A stretch of DNA of 64,000 nt from Bifidobacterium breve (lineage in GTDB: Bacteria; Actinomycetota; Acidimicrobiia; IMCC26256; JAENVU01). A program made the translations under genes and the position numbers. The DNA lies in the NCBI GenBank assembly GCA_945865605.1, contig CAMBEL010000003.1, positions 1-64,000 of the forward strand, written 5' to 3'. The notes below the pieces were generated by a model. It ran no database searches and had not been told where the DNA came from. It saw nothing but the letters and a program-made list of their open reading frames with translations. Position 1 is the stretch's first letter. Each line of letters begins with the position of its first letter. Shown one piece after another: positions 1 through 11,606 of the stretch.

Positions 1-539
1 CCCACGACCGCAGACGCGAGCATGCCCGGACCCGGTGCCGGCCCCCAGAGATTCGGCCAATCCATTCGCCACCAGAGTGCCGCCGATGTAACCCAAATCG
101 CGCACGCGATGCGGCTGCTGCGTTCGGCTTGGCGCGATCGGAGTGCACCGAGCAATACCACTACGAAATCGACCGGAAAGAACCCAGGAAAGGTTGCGAG
201 GCACGCACCTGCAGAAGTCGCCACTCCTTTCCCGCCGCGGAACCTCGTCCACACTGGGAAGACATGACCAGCGATCGCGGCCGTCGCGCCTATGTATGCA
301 CCAGCATCTCCGGCGATCGCCATCCCAGCAAACCCAGCCGCAAGACCCTTACCCACATCTAGAACCAGTACGAACGCGCCCCAGCGGACACCAAGCACCT
401 TCAAAGTGTTTAGCGACCCAGGGTTTCCACTCCCCTTGTTCCGAATACTCGTACGGCCACGGGTGGCCAGGTGAGCAGCTATGTCGGCAGAAGGAAACGT
501 CCCTAGTAGGTATCCGACGAGAGCCGCTACAGCGATCAC
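1..539 (-). CDS. plsY: Glycerol-3-phosphate acyltransferase PlsY, C-terminus cut by left window edge
   Basis: My translation of the minus strand from GTG at 539 is open to the edge: VIAVAALVGYLLGTFPSADIAAHLATRG..NKGSGNPGSLNTLKVLG..LDVGKGLAAGF..IAGHVFPVWTRFRGGKGVATSAG. These are the PlsY motifs. Absent from the ORF track because there is no stop inside the window. Confidence 0.88.
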   Translation of the reverse strand, partial: MIAVAALVGYLLGTFPSADIAAHLATRGRTSIRNKGSGNPGSLNTLKVLGVRWGAFVLVLDVGKGLAAGFAGMAIAGDAGAYIGATAAIAGHVFPVWTRFRGGKGVATSAGACLATFPGFFPVDFVVVLLGALRSRQAERSSRIACAIWVTSAALWWRMDWPNLWGPAPGPGMLASAVV

Positions 540-548
540 CGCCGAGTT

Positions 549-1577
549 CTAGCCGCCAGAGACATCTTGGGGCTTTGCCTTGCCCGCTGCGATCCACGGC
601 ATCATCGCTCTCAAATCCGCACCGACCGTCTCGATTTGGTGCGTACGGGCCTCAGCCTGCAACTTCTTGAAGTTTGGACGCCCGGCCTCATTCTCGGCAA
701 TCCACTCTTGCGCGAACTCGCCGCTCTGAATTTCACCCAGGATCTTCTTCATTTCGGCCTTGGTAGCCGAGTTAACAACCCGCGGGCCACGCGTCATGTC
801 GCCGTATTCCGCAGTGTCGGAGATGGAGTAGCGCATGTTGGCGATTCCACCCTCATAGATGAGGTCAACAATGAGTTTCACTTCATGCAGTGTCTCGAAG
901 TACGCCGACTCCGGTTGATAACCAGCTTCGACCAGCGTCTCAAAACCATTGCGAATCAGTTCTACAAGCCCGCCACACAACACGACTTGCTCACCGAACA
1001 GATCGGTTTCAGTTTCTTCCTGGAAGGTCGTGTCTAGAACTCCTGCACGAGTTGCGCCGATTCCCTTCGCATATGCGAGCGCTGTTGCGCGAGCGCTCCC
1101 CGATGCGTCCTGTGCAATCGCGACGAGGGCAGGCACGCCTCCGCCTTCTTCGTATGTGCGGCGCACTAGGTGACCGGGACCCTTCGGAGCGATCATCCAC
1201 ACATCGACATCTTCTGGCGGATGGATTTGATCGAAGTGAATGTTGAAGCCGTGCGCGAATGCAATCGAGTTGCCAGCGGAAAGGTTCGGCGCGATGTCTG
1301 CCTCGTACGCCCGCTTCTGTTCCGTGTCGGGTAGAAGAATCATGATGACATCTGCTGCCTGAACCGCCTCTGGCATGGTCAGCACCGTTAGTCCTGCGGC
1401 CTCGGCCTTGGCCACGCTTCCCGACCCCTCGCGCAAACCAACGATCACATCCACGCCAGAGTTCGCAAGGTTCAATGCGTGCGCATGTCCCTGCGATCCG
1501 TACCCGAGCACAGCGACGGTCTTGCCGTCGAGGATTCCGAGATCTGCTGCATCGTCGTAATAAATCGTGGCTGGCAT
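549..1577 (-). CDS. ilvC: Ketol-acid reductoisomerase
   Basis: [37 protein letters not shown]; 342 aa; next to ilvN and ilvB. Confidence 0.97.
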   Translation of the reverse strand: MPATIYYDDAADLGILDGKTVAVLGYGSQGHAHALNLANSGVDVIVGLREGSGSVAKAEAAGLTVLTMPEAVQAADVIMILLPDTEQKRAYEADIAPNLSAGNSIAFAHGFNIHFDQIHPPEDVDVWMIAPKGPGHLVRRTYEEGGGVPALVAIAQDASGSARATALAYAKGIGATRAGVLDTTFQEETETDLFGEQVVLCGGLVELIRNGFETLVEAGYQPESAYFETLHEVKLIVDLIYEGGIANMRYSISDTAEYGDMTRGPRVVNSATKAEMKKILGEIQSGEFAQEWIAENEAGRPNFKKLQAEARTHQIETVGADLRAMMPWIAAGKAKPQDVSGG

Positions 1578-1614
1578 CGAGATTCCTTTATTGGTTGGGC
1601 CCGTTCAGTTGAAC

Positions 1615-2145
1615 TCAGGCTGATCCGGGCTTCACAACCCGCAATTTCGAAGATTGGCGAGAAAGCTTTGGCAAAGCGATCCTCCCGGTCCTTTGCAACT
1701 CGACGATACCGAATGGCTCGAGGAGGTCCGTCATCGCGTCAAGTTTCTCGGGTTGACCTGCGACCATCAAAGTCATGGATTCGTAACCAACATCAAGAAT
1801 CTTGGCCTCGAAGATCGCCGCTAACTCCGTTGCCTGGGAACGAGCATCCTGACCGGCAACGATGGTTACGAGCATGAGTTCTCGCTCGACGGCATCTGCG
1901 GCCGAGAGTTCCGAGATGCTGATCACTGGAATCAACTTGTTGAGTTGTCTTGTCACCTGTTCGATGGGCGCGCTCTCTCCATCGACAAGGATCGTCATGC
2001 GTGAATACCGTTCGTCCTCTGTAGGACTCACCGCCAACGAGAAGATGTTGTAACCGCGGCGCGCGAACAGTCCAGCGACGCGCGTCAAGACACCGAACTT
2101 GTTTTCAACCAACACACTCAAAATGTGATGCGTCCCTTGTTCCAT
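1615..2145 (-). CDS. ilvN: Acetolactate synthase small (regulatory) subunit
   Basis: HHILSVLVENKFGVLTRVAGLFARRGYNIFSLAVSPTED ACT domain. Confidence 0.96.
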   Translation of the reverse strand: MEQGTHHILSVLVENKFGVLTRVAGLFARRGYNIFSLAVSPTEDERYSRMTILVDGESAPIEQVTRQLNKLIPVISISELSAADAVERELMLVTIVAGQDARSQATELAAIFEAKILDVGYESMTLMVAGQPEKLDAMTDLLEPFGIVELQRTGRIALPKLSRQSSKLRVVKPGSA

Positions 2146-2147
2146 GG

Positions 2148-3869
2148 TTATCTACTTCCTTCGCCAGCGGGAGGCCCAACGATGACGTCATCGTTGCTGT
2201 GCCCCACAGGAACCATCGGATACACGTTCTCCGAAGCATCGGTACGAAAGTCGATCACTACGGGCCGATCGTCAATCTCGTTCGCTTTTTCAATTGTTGG
2301 AACAACGTCTTCAGGCGAATCGACGCGGAAGGCTATGCAACCCATCGCCTCAGCCCACTTCACGTAGTCGGGAAGGTCTGGTGACAAATAGACCTCGCTA
2401 TAGCGCTCTTCGTAAAAGAGGTGCTGCCACTGACGAACCATCCCCAGGTACGCATTGTTGAGGATCGCGACTTTGATCGGGATGCGTTCGGCACTAGCGG
2501 TGACAAGTTCCTGCGCTGTCATCTGAAAACACCCGTCGCCGTCGATCGCCCAAACCGTGCGATCGGGTCTACCAACCTTCGCTCCGATAGCGGCGGGGAT
2601 AGCAAATCCCATCGTGCCGAGTCCGCCAGAGTTGACCCAGGTGTAGGGGTGATCGAAACGCCAGTGCTGGCTCGTCCACATCTGGTGTTGGCCAACGCCA
2701 CTCGCGACGATCGTGTCCGTCGGAGTGTGATCGCGAATCGCTTCAATGCAGAACTGTGGTTTCAATGGACCGTCCTCGAACTGCTCGTACTGCAGCGGAA
2801 AGTCTCGTTGCCACCCCCTAACGGTTTCCATCCAGGGCGAGATGTCAGCCCAATCGTGCTTGGCGCGATCGGCCACTACTGCTTTGACCAGACGTTCAAT
2901 GATGTTCTTGCAATCGCCGACGATCGGCACATCTGGACGGCGCACTTTGCCAAGTTCCGCTGGGTCAATGTCGACGTGAATGATCTTCGCATCCGGCGCG
3001 AAACCGTCGACCTTGCCTGTCACGCGATCATCGAAGCGCGAACCGAGTGCGATCAAGAGATCGGATCGCTGTATTGCGGTAATCGCTGTGTAGTTGCCGT
3101 GCATGCCTGGCATCCCAAGGCACAGTTCGTGTCGATCCGGGAACGCGCCTCGCGCCATCAGAGTCGTTACAACGGGAATACCGGTTAGTTCGGCTAGCTC
3201 CAAAAGGGCCTCGGCTGCACGAGCCTTCAGGATCCCCCCTCCTGCATAAATCACCGGACGCTTCGCCTCGCTCATTAGGCGCGCAGCGTCTTTGATTTGC
3301 TTGGGGTGTCCCTTCAAATTTGGTTTGTATCCCGGAAGATCGACAAGTTCGGGCCATCCCCAATCCATCATCTGATTAGCAATGTCTTTCGGAAAATCAA
3401 TGAGCACAGGACCAGGGCGGCCCGTTGTCGCGACATGAAACGCCTCACGCACAATGCGCGGAATTTCCTGTGGATCGGTAACGAGCCAGTTGTGTTTTGT
3501 CACCGGCATCGTGATGCCGATCGTGTCGCACTCCTGGAACGCGTCCGTTCCAATCACCGAGAGCGGAACCTGACCCGTAATGACGACCAACGGAATGGAA
3601 TCTAGATATGCGTCAGCCAAGGGGGTAACGATGTTCGTAGCGGCAGGCCCACTCGTGACCATCGCCACGCCCGGTCTTCCAGTCGCGTGCGCATAGCCCT
3701 CGGCCATGTGGCCAGCGCCTTGTTCATGCCGTACAAGGATGTGCCGTATCGAACTCTCAATGAGCGGGTCGTAGACGGGCAAAATCGCTCCGCCAGGGAG
3801 GCCAAACATGACCTCCGTGCCTTCCATCTCAAGGCTCTTGATGAGGGCTTGGGCCCCGGTGAGCTTCAT
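2148..3869 (-). CDS. ilvB: Acetolactate synthase large subunit
   Basis: ThDP enzyme signature: MKLTGAQALIKSLEMEGTEVMFGLPGGAILPVYD..GDGCFQMTAQEL; 573 aa. Confidence 0.96.
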   Translation of the reverse strand: MKLTGAQALIKSLEMEGTEVMFGLPGGAILPVYDPLIESSIRHILVRHEQGAGHMAEGYAHATGRPGVAMVTSGPAATNIVTPLADAYLDSIPLVVITGQVPLSVIGTDAFQECDTIGITMPVTKHNWLVTDPQEIPRIVREAFHVATTGRPGPVLIDFPKDIANQMMDWGWPELVDLPGYKPNLKGHPKQIKDAARLMSEAKRPVIYAGGGILKARAAEALLELAELTGIPVVTTLMARGAFPDRHELCLGMPGMHGNYTAITAIQRSDLLIALGSRFDDRVTGKVDGFAPDAKIIHVDIDPAELGKVRRPDVPIVGDCKNIIERLVKAVVADRAKHDWADISPWMETVRGWQRDFPLQYEQFEDGPLKPQFCIEAIRDHTPTDTIVASGVGQHQMWTSQHWRFDHPYTWVNSGGLGTMGFAIPAAIGAKVGRPDRTVWAIDGDGCFQMTAQELVTASAERIPIKVAILNNAYLGMVRQWQHLFYEERYSEVYLSPDLPDYVKWAEAMGCIAFRVDSPEDVVPTIEKANEIDDRPVVIDFRTDASENVYPMVPVGHSNDDVIVGPPAGEGSR

Positions 3870-3922
3870 TCTTGCGGCTCCTATCGGAGGATCACGACGT
3901 ATGTCGATTGGGTCAACAACTG

Positions 3923-3947
3923 AAAAACCCCCCGCATTTGCGAGGGG
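3923..3947 (-). terminator. Intrinsic terminator/attenuator in the ilvB leader
   Basis: Minus-strand CCCCTCGC-AAAT-GCGGGGGG-TTTTT, a GC-rich hairpin followed by a T run, between the leader peptide and ilvB. Confidence 0.75.
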
Positions 3948-3981
3948 CAGTGGCGCACGGACGCGATTGATCGCCGTACGC

Positions 3982-4017
3982 CTAAGTAACTACTACGGGG
4001 TCGGCGGAGCGAAACAT
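3982..4017 (-). CDS. Putative ilv attenuator leader peptide MFRSADPVVVT
   Basis: 11-codon ORF with three consecutive Val codons (GTA GTA GTT) then Thr, upstream of the terminator and ilvB. Confidence 0.6.
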   Translation of the reverse strand: MFRSADPVVVT

Positions 4018-4026
4018 TCACCTAGG

Positions 4027-4055
4027 AGTATGCACCAACCTGAGCACTTCCGCAA
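4027..4055 (-). promoter_or_regulatory. Putative promoter of the ilv leader/ilvB transcript
   Basis: Minus strand TTGCGG-17 nt-CATACT; the -10 lies about 9 nt before the leader ATG. Confidence 0.5.
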
Positions 4056-4077
4056 GCCCTAATGCGGAATCGCCTGT

Positions 4078-5805
4078 TTAGAGGTTAGTAACCGCGCCCA
4101 TTTCGGCGCCTTGGGCAAGGCGTGCGTACTTCGCCAAGAAACCGGTCGGATAGCGGGGCTCGGGAACAACCCACGCTGCACGGCGGCGCTCCAACTCATC
4201 CTCAGCAACGAGCAGATCAATTGACAAGGCGCTGGCATCAATCACAATTTGGTCGCCGTCGCATACCAAAGCGATCGGTCCCCCGTCGACCGCCTCAGGC
4301 GCTATATGCCCGACACAGAAGCCGTGCGTCCCACCGCTGAAGCGACCATCTGTAACCAAAGCTGCATCGAGACCCCTACCGGCGCCCTTCATCGCTCCGG
4401 TGACGGCAAGCATCTCTCGCATACCCGGGCCCCCCTTTGGCCCTTCGTAACGAATCACAACAACATCACCGGCCTTGATCTTGCCGGCCAGGATTTCGTC
4501 CATCGCTGCTTGTTCTCCATCGAAGACCCGCGCGGTTCCTTCGAAGCGCAACTCATCTATACCCGCGATTTTTACTACGCCGCCTTGCGGTGCAAGTGAA
4601 CCGCGCAGCACCGCTATTCCACCGAGAGCGTGGATCGGCGCAGAGAGCGGGTGAATCACTTCACCATCCGGTGCGGGTGGGTCCTGCTCGCGGATATTTT
4701 CCGCAATGGTTTTGCCGGTGACCGTTAGGCAATCTCCATGAAGTAATCCGGCGTCAAGAAGTTCGCGCATCACAACCGGCACACCACCGATTCGATCAAT
4801 ATCAAACATGTGGTACTTGCCGTGTGGTTTGGTATCAGCAATATGTGGAACGCGCGCACCGATGCGGTTGAAGTCATCGAGTTCCAGCGGCACGCGGGCC
4901 TCGTGAGCGATGGCTAGGAGATGCAGCACAGCATTCGTTGAGCCGCCAAGAGCCATAACGACTGCGATCGCGTTTTCGAATGCTTGTTTTGTCATGATCT
5001 GGCTCGGTCGCAGATCCATCTCCAACAGGTTCATGACGGCCTGTCCGCTGGCGAAGGCAATGTCGTCACGGCGACTATCGACGGCCGCAGGTGATGCGCT
5101 TCCTGGAAGACTCATACCGAGCGCTTCGCCAACGCTCGCCATGGTGTTCGCTGTGAACATCCCTGCGCATGATCCTTCTCCTGGACAAGCAGCGCGTTCG
5201 ATCTCTCCAAGTTCATTTTCGCTGATAGTGCCTGCGGCACAGGCCCCTACCGCTTCAAAGACGCTGACAATGTCAATAGCTTCATCGCCATGTTTCCCTG
5301 GAAGAATTGAACCGCCATAAACAAACACGCTCGGCAGATCGACTCTCGCGATCGCCATCAACATCCCCGGAAGTGACTTGTCGCATCCCGCGAAGCACAC
5401 CAGGCCGTCGAACCTCTCCGAGTGCATAACGCATTCAACTGAGTCCGCGATGATCTCGCGACTTACGAGGGAACCGCGCATGCCTTCGTGCCCCATCGAG
5501 ATGCCATCGCTCACTGCGATCGTTACGAACTCGAGCGGAAAGCCGCCAGCGTCACGAACTCCCAGTTTGGCCTTCTTCGCCAAGCGGTCGAGCGGCAAGT
5601 TGCAAGGAGTGACCTCGTTCCAACTCGAAGCAACACCGATTTGGGACTTACCCCAGTCATTGTCGGTCATGCCCACCGCGCGCAACATCGCGCGCGCCGG
5701 AGCGCGTTCCATGCCGTCGGTTACCTGTCGACTACGAGGCTTCATGTCTGTCATGGGCCAAGAATGTAGACCCGCAAAGTCGGAAATCTGCCAGGCAGGA
5801 CGCAC
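4078..5805 (-). CDS. ilvD: Dihydroxy-acid dehydratase
   Basis: [49 protein letters not shown]; true start may be about 19 codons inside the ORF. Confidence 0.95.
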   Translation of the reverse strand: MRPAWQISDFAGLHSWPMTDMKPRSRQVTDGMERAPARAMLRAVGMTDNDWGKSQIGVASSWNEVTPCNLPLDRLAKKAKLGVRDAGGFPLEFVTIAVSDGISMGHEGMRGSLVSREIIADSVECVMHSERFDGLVCFAGCDKSLPGMLMAIARVDLPSVFVYGGSILPGKHGDEAIDIVSVFEAVGACAAGTISENELGEIERAACPGEGSCAGMFTANTMASVGEALGMSLPGSASPAAVDSRRDDIAFASGQAVMNLLEMDLRPSQIMTKQAFENAIAVVMALGGSTNAVLHLLAIAHEARVPLELDDFNRIGARVPHIADTKPHGKYHMFDIDRIGGVPVVMRELLDAGLLHGDCLTVTGKTIAENIREQDPPAPDGEVIHPLSAPIHALGGIAVLRGSLAPQGGVVKIAGIDELRFEGTARVFDGEQAAMDEILAGKIKAGDVVVIRYEGPKGGPGMREMLAVTGAMKGAGRGLDAALVTDGRFSGGTHGFCVGHIAPEAVDGGPIALVCDGDQIVIDASALSIDLLVAEDELERRRAAWVVPEPRYPTGFLAKYARLAQGAEMGAVTNL

Positions 5806-5844
5806 AAGACCCGCGGCACCACCGATCTTCGGTACGGTTCAGGT

Positions 5845-6513
5845 ATGACAGACATTGGACTCATGTATGCATCAGTTCGAGAACGCCTCAGTAACCTCGT
5901 GCGCAATCTGTCGCAGGAGGAAGCCGTCACAAGGGTTCCGGCCTGCCCGGATTGGTCAGTTCACGACACCCTGGCTCACCTCGTAGGCGTAGTAACGGAC
6001 GTGAGCAGCGGCAACCTAGACGGCGCCGGTGAAGACCGATGGACAGCCGCTCAGGTTGACGCGCGTCGCGATGTGACGATTACCGAGATGCTTGACGAAT
6101 GGGCGCAAGGCTCGCCTGGCTTTGAGGATGGGATACGTGCGTTTGGTGGCGTGATGGCACAAGCGAGCGTCGCCGACGCGTGGAACCACGAGCAAGACAT
6201 CCGTGGGGCGTTGGGAGTCATGGGCGGTCGCGATCTAGGGACCGAACTCGCTTCACTTGAGGGCTACATCGGTCTTCGTGCGGCGAACTTCGCTGATCTC
6301 GCGCCATTGAAATTTAATGCTGGTGAAACTATTTTTTCGACTGGTGATGGCGAACCGGGAGCGACCGTTACGGCTGAACCGTTCGAGTTGGCCCGAATGA
6401 TGTGCGGACGTCGCACCACCGCGCAGATGCGCTCATATGGCTGGGACGGCGATCCTGAACCGTACATAGCTGTGCTCGCCAAAGATTCCCCGCCCATCGC
6501 ATTGCCCTGTTGA
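5845..6513 (+). CDS. Maleylpyruvate isomerase family mycothiol-dependent enzyme (DinB/MDMPI type)
   Basis: N-terminal VRNLSQEEAVTRVPACPDWSVHDTLAHLVGVV, typical MDMPI_N. Confidence 0.8.
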   Translation: MTDIGLMYASVRERLSNLVRNLSQEEAVTRVPACPDWSVHDTLAHLVGVVTDVSSGNLDGAGEDRWTAAQVDARRDVTITEMLDEWAQGSPGFEDGIRAFGGVMAQASVADAWNHEQDIRGALGVMGGRDLGTELASLEGYIGLRAANFADLAPLKFNAGETIFSTGDGEPGATVTAEPFELARMMCGRRTTAQMRSYGWDGDPEPYIAVLAKDSPPIALPC

Positions 6514-6520
6514 GCGACGG

Positions 6521-7531
6521 GTGAAGGTAGACGCACCTCTAGTCACCGCTGGGCTCGACCAAGTCGCAACTGCAGCACTCGAGATCGAAAGGTCTGGCTA
6601 CGACGGGGTCTACACATTCGAAGGACCGCACGATCCCTTCTTGCCGTTAGTTCTCGCTGCCGAACACACTGAGCGCGTCGAACTTATGACCGCGATCGCG
6701 ATCGCATTCGCGCGCAGTCCGATGACCTTGGCGCAATTGAGTTGGGACCTACAATCCCTCTCTCGCGGTCGTGCGATTTTGGGACTTGGGTCGCAAATAA
6801 AACCTCACATCGAGCGGCGTTTCTCGATGCCATGGTCCGCACCCGCAGCACGTATGAGGGAATTCGTTCTTGCGATCCGCGCCATTTGGACGACCTGGCA
6901 GGAGCGAACGGCTCTCGACTTTCGCGGCACGTTCTATAGCCACACTTTGATGACTCCGTTTTTCGATCCGGGGCCGAATCCTCATGGATTACCTCGCATA
7001 TTTATCGCGGGAGTTGGACCTGCGATGACTGCCGTAGCGGGAGAAGTTGGCGACGGGTTCCTCGTTCACCCATTCTCGACCGAGCGATTCTTACGCGAGT
7101 ACACAATTCCGGCACTGCACGAAGGTCTTGATCGTGCAGGAAAAACCCATGACGGTTTTGAAGTTGCTTGGCCGATAATGACCGTGACGGGAAATACCGA
7201 AGAACAGTTCGAACTTGCAACCGCTGCGACGCGCGCGCAAATTGCTTTCTATGCCTCTACGCCCGCGTACTCAGTCGTCCTGGCGGCACACGGCTGGGAA
7301 GCACTGCAACCGGAACTGAACCGCCTCTCGAAGGAGGGGCGCTGGACAGAAATGGCTGATCTGATTCCGGATGATCTTCTCGATACATTCGCAGTGCGCG
7401 GAACGCCAGAGCAACTTCCTGACCTCATTCGCGATCGCACACGCGGTCTCGTTGATCGCGTGGCATTCAACGCGCCCTACCAGTCTGACCCGGTCATCTG
7501 GCAACGAGTCCTTGACGAACTCACGGCCTGA
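6521..7531 (+). CDS. LLM-class F420-dependent oxidoreductase (TIGR03617-like)
   Basis: Luciferase-like: GYDGVYTFEGPHDPFLPLVLAAEHTERVELMTAIAIAFARSPMTLA..SRGRAILGLGSQIKPHIERRF. Confidence 0.85.
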   Translation: MKVDAPLVTAGLDQVATAALEIERSGYDGVYTFEGPHDPFLPLVLAAEHTERVELMTAIAIAFARSPMTLAQLSWDLQSLSRGRAILGLGSQIKPHIERRFSMPWSAPAARMREFVLAIRAIWTTWQERTALDFRGTFYSHTLMTPFFDPGPNPHGLPRIFIAGVGPAMTAVAGEVGDGFLVHPFSTERFLREYTIPALHEGLDRAGKTHDGFEVAWPIMTVTGNTEEQFELATAATRAQIAFYASTPAYSVVLAAHGWEALQPELNRLSKEGRWTEMADLIPDDLLDTFAVRGTPEQLPDLIRDRTRGLVDRVAFNAPYQSDPVIWQRVLDELTA

Positions 7532-7532
7532 A

Positions 7533-8390
7533 ATGGGTTATCGAATAGGCACAGCTGATGGCCTGCTTGAGCCACCCCATAACCCAATAGATACCGGACC
7601 TGTACGCGTGTTTGGCGATGCCGCCGTTACAGCCGATGGGCGCGTGCTCTGGCAGGTTGTGGATAGTTGGAAGGTCCTCGCGAAGGCGCCTGGCCTCCTA
7701 TGCGCACTCGATGCCCCAGGCGGGCTTCTCGTCGGGACTGAAGGAGCTCACCTACTTCGCATGGGTCGCGATGGCCTAGAACCAGTAGTCGGATTTGACG
7801 AGATAGACGGTCGCGCCACCTGGTACACGCCATGGGGCGGTCCGCCAGATCTGCGATCGCTAACCATCACAGCCGATGATGTCTTACTTGCTTCAGTTCA
7901 CGTGGGAGGTATCCCAAGGTCCGAGGATGGCGGCGCTTCATGGTTCCCGTCCATCGACATCGAAACAGATGTCCACCAGGTGCGCGCGGTTACCGGCCGA
8001 TCTGGAGTGGTTGTTGCAGCGGCTGGAGTCGGCTGCTGCATCTCAGGGGATAACGGGGCCACCTGGACCGTGCGCGCCGAGGGGCTACATGCGCCATATT
8101 GCAGAGCAGTCGCAGTGACCGATGACCTGGTATTCGTCAGCGCCTCGGAAGGACCCCGCGGAAATAAGTGCGCTATTTATCGCGCGGCGTTGGCCGGATC
8201 TGGAGACTTCCGGCGCGTCACCGATTGGGTAGATGGCAACGTAGATACAAATGCACTCGATGCACTAGACAGTTGCGTTGTATTCGGCACCCTCGCGGGG
8301 GCCATTTGGAGATCCGACGATCACGGAGCCACTTGGGAACGCGTGCAGCACGGGCTCTCTCCAGTGACGTCCGTGAGCATCACTGCTTGA
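7533..8390 (+). CDS. BNR/sialidase-like beta-propeller protein
   Basis: Repeated SEDGGASWF / SGDNGATWT / SDDHGATWE Asp-box motifs; ATG at 7533 directly follows the upstream gene's stop. Confidence 0.75.
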   Translation: MGYRIGTADGLLEPPHNPIDTGPVRVFGDAAVTADGRVLWQVVDSWKVLAKAPGLLCALDAPGGLLVGTEGAHLLRMGRDGLEPVVGFDEIDGRATWYTPWGGPPDLRSLTITADDVLLASVHVGGIPRSEDGGASWFPSIDIETDVHQVRAVTGRSGVVVAAAGVGCCISGDNGATWTVRAEGLHAPYCRAVAVTDDLVFVSASEGPRGNKCAIYRAALAGSGDFRRVTDWVDGNVDTNALDALDSCVVFGTLAGAIWRSDDHGATWERVQHGLSPVTSVSITA

Positions 8391-8425
8391 GGTTCTCGCG
8401 TGATCCTGCCTGCCGTTGACGTCGT

Positions 8426-9877
8426 TTAGTCGTGGAGCCGCTCGTCTAGAAGTTGGTTCAGCACCTTTGGATTCCCTTTGCTTCCACTCGTCTTCATCAG
8501 TTCACCCATCAAGAACCCGCGCTTCTTCTTGCGCGCTTTCTCATCTCCCGCCTTCCATTGCGCTATCGCATCTTCGTTGCGACCAAGTACTTCATCAACT
8601 AGCGCTGCGAGTTCGCCTTCATCATTCATCTGTGCAAGCCCTCGCCGCTCCACCACTTCGCGCGGCATTACAGGAGTTGCCAGGCATTCTTCAAGAACGT
8701 CCTTCGCGAGACTTCGCGAGAGCGTGTCGTCGGCCAATAGCGCGACCAATTCAGCAAGCCCTTCAGGCCGGAGAATCAATGCCTCAGGTGTAGAACCGTG
8801 CTCGTTCAAATACCCGAGAATCTCGCCGGTACACCAATTAGTTACGTCCTTGCCGCTCCCGCCAGCAGCAACAGCCGCTTCGGCATACGCGCACAAAGCG
8901 CGATCGTCGACGAGGACGCGCGCGTCGCTCGACCCTATCCCCCAGTCCGAAATGAGTCTTTCCCTCTTGGGGGCTGGGAGTTCTGGAACCGACTCGCGCG
9001 CGACCTTGCGCATCTCATCGGTTGGAGCGACTGGCACCAAGTCTGGCTCGGGGAAGTACCGATAGTCGCTCGACCCTTCTTTCGAACGCATGCCGTGTGT
9101 AATACCAGCCACTTCGTCCCAATGGCGCGTCTCTTGAATGATCACTTCCTCCGAATCGAGCATCGCCGATTGACGTTCGATTTCGGAATCAATTGCGCGC
9201 CCCAACGACCGCAACGAGTTCATATTCTTGATTTCTACTTTCGTTCCCAGAACATCTGTCGAGTTTGCGCGGAGCGACACATTCGCATCGACGCGCATTG
9301 AACCTTCTTCCATTTTCACGTCTGAAATTCCAATGGTCGCCAAAATCGCGCGGAGTTCGCTCACATAACCGCGCGCTTGTTCCGCTGACCCCATATCTGG
9401 CCGACTGACTATCTCCAAGAGCGGAATACCTGCTCGGTTGTAATCAACAAGGCTGTAGTCCGCATCATGGATACGGCCGCCGCCGCCCATGTGGGTGGTC
9501 TTGCCTGTGTCCTCTTCCATATGCGCACGTTCGATTCTGATGCGCTCACCCGCAACGTCAATCCAACCGTCTACACAAATCGGTTCATCGAATTGACTGA
9601 CCTGAAAGTCTTTCGGCATGTCCGGATAGAAGTAGTTCTTGCGGTGGAATATGGAACTCGGAGGAACATCAAAATTCAGAGCCACGCCGAGGAGTAGAGC
9701 GAACTCGACCACGGTCCGATTCAGCACGGGCAGAGAACCCGGTAGACCCAAACAAACTGGACACACGTGAGTGTTTGGCTCAGCACCAAACTCATTCGCA
9801 CATCCGCAAAAGAGTTTTGTACGGGTAGCTAGTTCGACGTGAACTTCGAGTCCGATAACCGTTTCATAGGTCGTCAT
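8426..9877 (-). CDS. gatB: Asp-tRNA(Asn)/Glu-tRNA(Gln) amidotransferase subunit B
   Basis: [50 protein letters not shown]. Confidence 0.97.
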   Translation of the reverse strand: MTTYETVIGLEVHVELATRTKLFCGCANEFGAEPNTHVCPVCLGLPGSLPVLNRTVVEFALLLGVALNFDVPPSSIFHRKNYFYPDMPKDFQVSQFDEPICVDGWIDVAGERIRIERAHMEEDTGKTTHMGGGGRIHDADYSLVDYNRAGIPLLEIVSRPDMGSAEQARGYVSELRAILATIGISDVKMEEGSMRVDANVSLRANSTDVLGTKVEIKNMNSLRSLGRAIDSEIERQSAMLDSEEVIIQETRHWDEVAGITHGMRSKEGSSDYRYFPEPDLVPVAPTDEMRKVARESVPELPAPKRERLISDWGIGSSDARVLVDDRALCAYAEAAVAAGGSGKDVTNWCTGEILGYLNEHGSTPEALILRPEGLAELVALLADDTLSRSLAKDVLEECLATPVMPREVVERRGLAQMNDEGELAALVDEVLGRNEDAIAQWKAGDEKARKKKRGFLMGELMKTSGSKGNPKVLNQLLDERLHD

Positions 9878-11298
9878 CGGAGCCCCTCTACCGCGCGCGC
9901 TACCGTGAACATCACCGATTCACCGAGCGCGGGGGCAAGTACTTGAACGCCGATCGGCAGGCCCTCTGCTCCGGTCCCGAACGGAACACTCATCGCTGCA
10001 TGCCCTGCCAAGTTCGTAGGAATCGTGCAGATGTCACTCATGTACATAGCGAGTGGATCCGCAGTCTTTGCACCAATTTTGAATGCCTCGGTCGGGGCGG
10101 TCGGAGATAGAAGTACGTCGAACCGTTCGTATGCCTGTGCGAAATCACCGATGATGAGCGTGCGAACTTTTTGGGCTTGTCCGTAATAGGCGTCGTAATA
10201 ACCCGCCGAAAGCGCGTAGGTGCCGAGCATGATGCGCCGCTTCACTTCTGCGCCAAAGCCAGCCGCCCTCGTTTTAGCATTCATCTCCGCCACGTCAGCA
10301 CCGTCGACGCGCAATCCATATCGCACCCCGTCATAACGCGCAAGATTGCTCGAGGCCTCTGCAGGAGCAATTAGGTAATAAGCCGAGAGTCCATACGCGC
10401 AACTAGGAATGCTCACCCGCTCAATGTGTGCACCAGATCCTTCGAGGCCAGACGCCGCTCGTTCCACCGATGCGCGCACTTCGGGAGCAATGCCCTCTAA
10501 ATCGGTGAGTTCCTCGATGATGCCGATACGCAAACCCGACACGTCCGACCCAGCCCCGATTGGATCTGGCTGCGATGGAATAGATGTCGAGTCCATTTGA
10601 TCTGGACCCCAAATCGTTTCCAGGAGAAGTGCTGCGTCGTCGACGGTTGTTGCGAATGGTCCAATCTGATCAAGACTCGAAGCGAATGCAATGAGCCCGT
10701 AGCGCGACACACGTCCGTACGTTGGCTTGACGCCTACAACGCCGCAGAATGCTGCCGGTTGTCTAATTGAACCGCCGGTGTCCGATCCGAGTGCGAGCGG
10801 CACATACCCCGCCGACACAGCAGCGGCGCTTCCGCCGCTCGAACCACCTGGTACGCGCGTCATGTCATGGGGATTGCGCGTAGGCCCGAAGGCCGAGTTT
10901 TCAGTAGATGAGCCCATCGCAAACTCATCGAGGTTTGTTTTGGCGATCGGTATTGCACCCGCAGCCAAGAGGCGCTCTACGACGGTGGCAGTGTATGGAG
11001 GCCTCCAACCTTCGAGAATTTTCGATGAACAGGTCGTGAGTTCACCCTGCACGCAAAGGTTGTCCTTAAGCGCGATTGGCACACCGGCGAGCGGGCCGGG
11101 ATCTTCACCGTGCGCGACGGCTGCGTCGATGGCACCCGCTCGCGCACGCGCTGAGTCGGCCATCACCTCATTGCACGCATGCAACTCCTCTTCACGCGAG
11201 CTGATCGCGGCCAGTGCCTCTTCAACGACTGACCTCGCCGATCGATCACCGGATCGAACCGCGGCCGCGGTCTCCACGGCTGTCTTTGCACCGGTCAT
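9874..11298 (-). CDS. gatA: Asp-tRNA(Asn)/Glu-tRNA(Gln) amidotransferase subunit A
   Basis: Amidase signature [36 protein letters not shown]; 4-nt overlap with gatB. Confidence 0.97.
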   Translation of the reverse strand: MTGAKTAVETAAAVRSGDRSARSVVEEALAAISSREEELHACNEVMADSARARAGAIDAAVAHGEDPGPLAGVPIALKDNLCVQGELTTCSSKILEGWRPPYTATVVERLLAAGAIPIAKTNLDEFAMGSSTENSAFGPTRNPHDMTRVPGGSSGGSAAAVSAGYVPLALGSDTGGSIRQPAAFCGVVGVKPTYGRVSRYGLIAFASSLDQIGPFATTVDDAALLLETIWGPDQMDSTSIPSQPDPIGAGSDVSGLRIGIIEELTDLEGIAPEVRASVERAASGLEGSGAHIERVSIPSCAYGLSAYYLIAPAEASSNLARYDGVRYGLRVDGADVAEMNAKTRAAGFGAEVKRRIMLGTYALSAGYYDAYYGQAQKVRTLIIGDFAQAYERFDVLLSPTAPTEAFKIGAKTADPLAMYMSDICTIPTNLAGHAAMSVPFGTGAEGLPIGVQVLAPALGESVMFTVARAVEGLR

Positions 11299-11597
11299 TG
11301 CGTTTCACCCATGATGCGCGGAACTCGAAAACGTCGATCCTCGGTCGCAGGCGCCGCAGCAAGAACCTCGTCACGATCCAGCGATGGCCTCGGGGCATCG
11401 TCTCGCAAGACGTTCGTTAGATGGATCGGGTGGGCGGTCGGCTCGATGTCCGAGAGGTCTAGAGCGGCTACGTCTTCAGCGTGCTCGAGGATGACACCGA
11501 GTTCTTCCGCTAGTTGTGATGCTTCGGAGTCAGTGATGGAAAGACGCGCAAGATTCGCAACATGGCGCACTTGTTCAGGTGAGATCCGTGGAGACAC
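11295..11597 (-). CDS. gatC: Asp-tRNA(Asn)/Glu-tRNA(Gln) amidotransferase subunit C
   Basis: [53 protein letters not shown]; overlaps gatA. Confidence 0.95.
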   Translation of the reverse strand: MSPRISPEQVRHVANLARLSITDSEASQLAEELGVILEHAEDVAALDLSDIEPTAHPIHLTNVLRDDAPRPSLDRDEVLAAAPATEDRRFRVPRIMGETQ

Positions 11598-11606
11598 GTG
11601 ACGATC

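Noticed and set aside
2421-3188. 255-aa plus-strand ORF opposite ilvB
   Set aside because: Antisense to a clear gene; composition is typical of shadow ORFs and no recognisable motifs.
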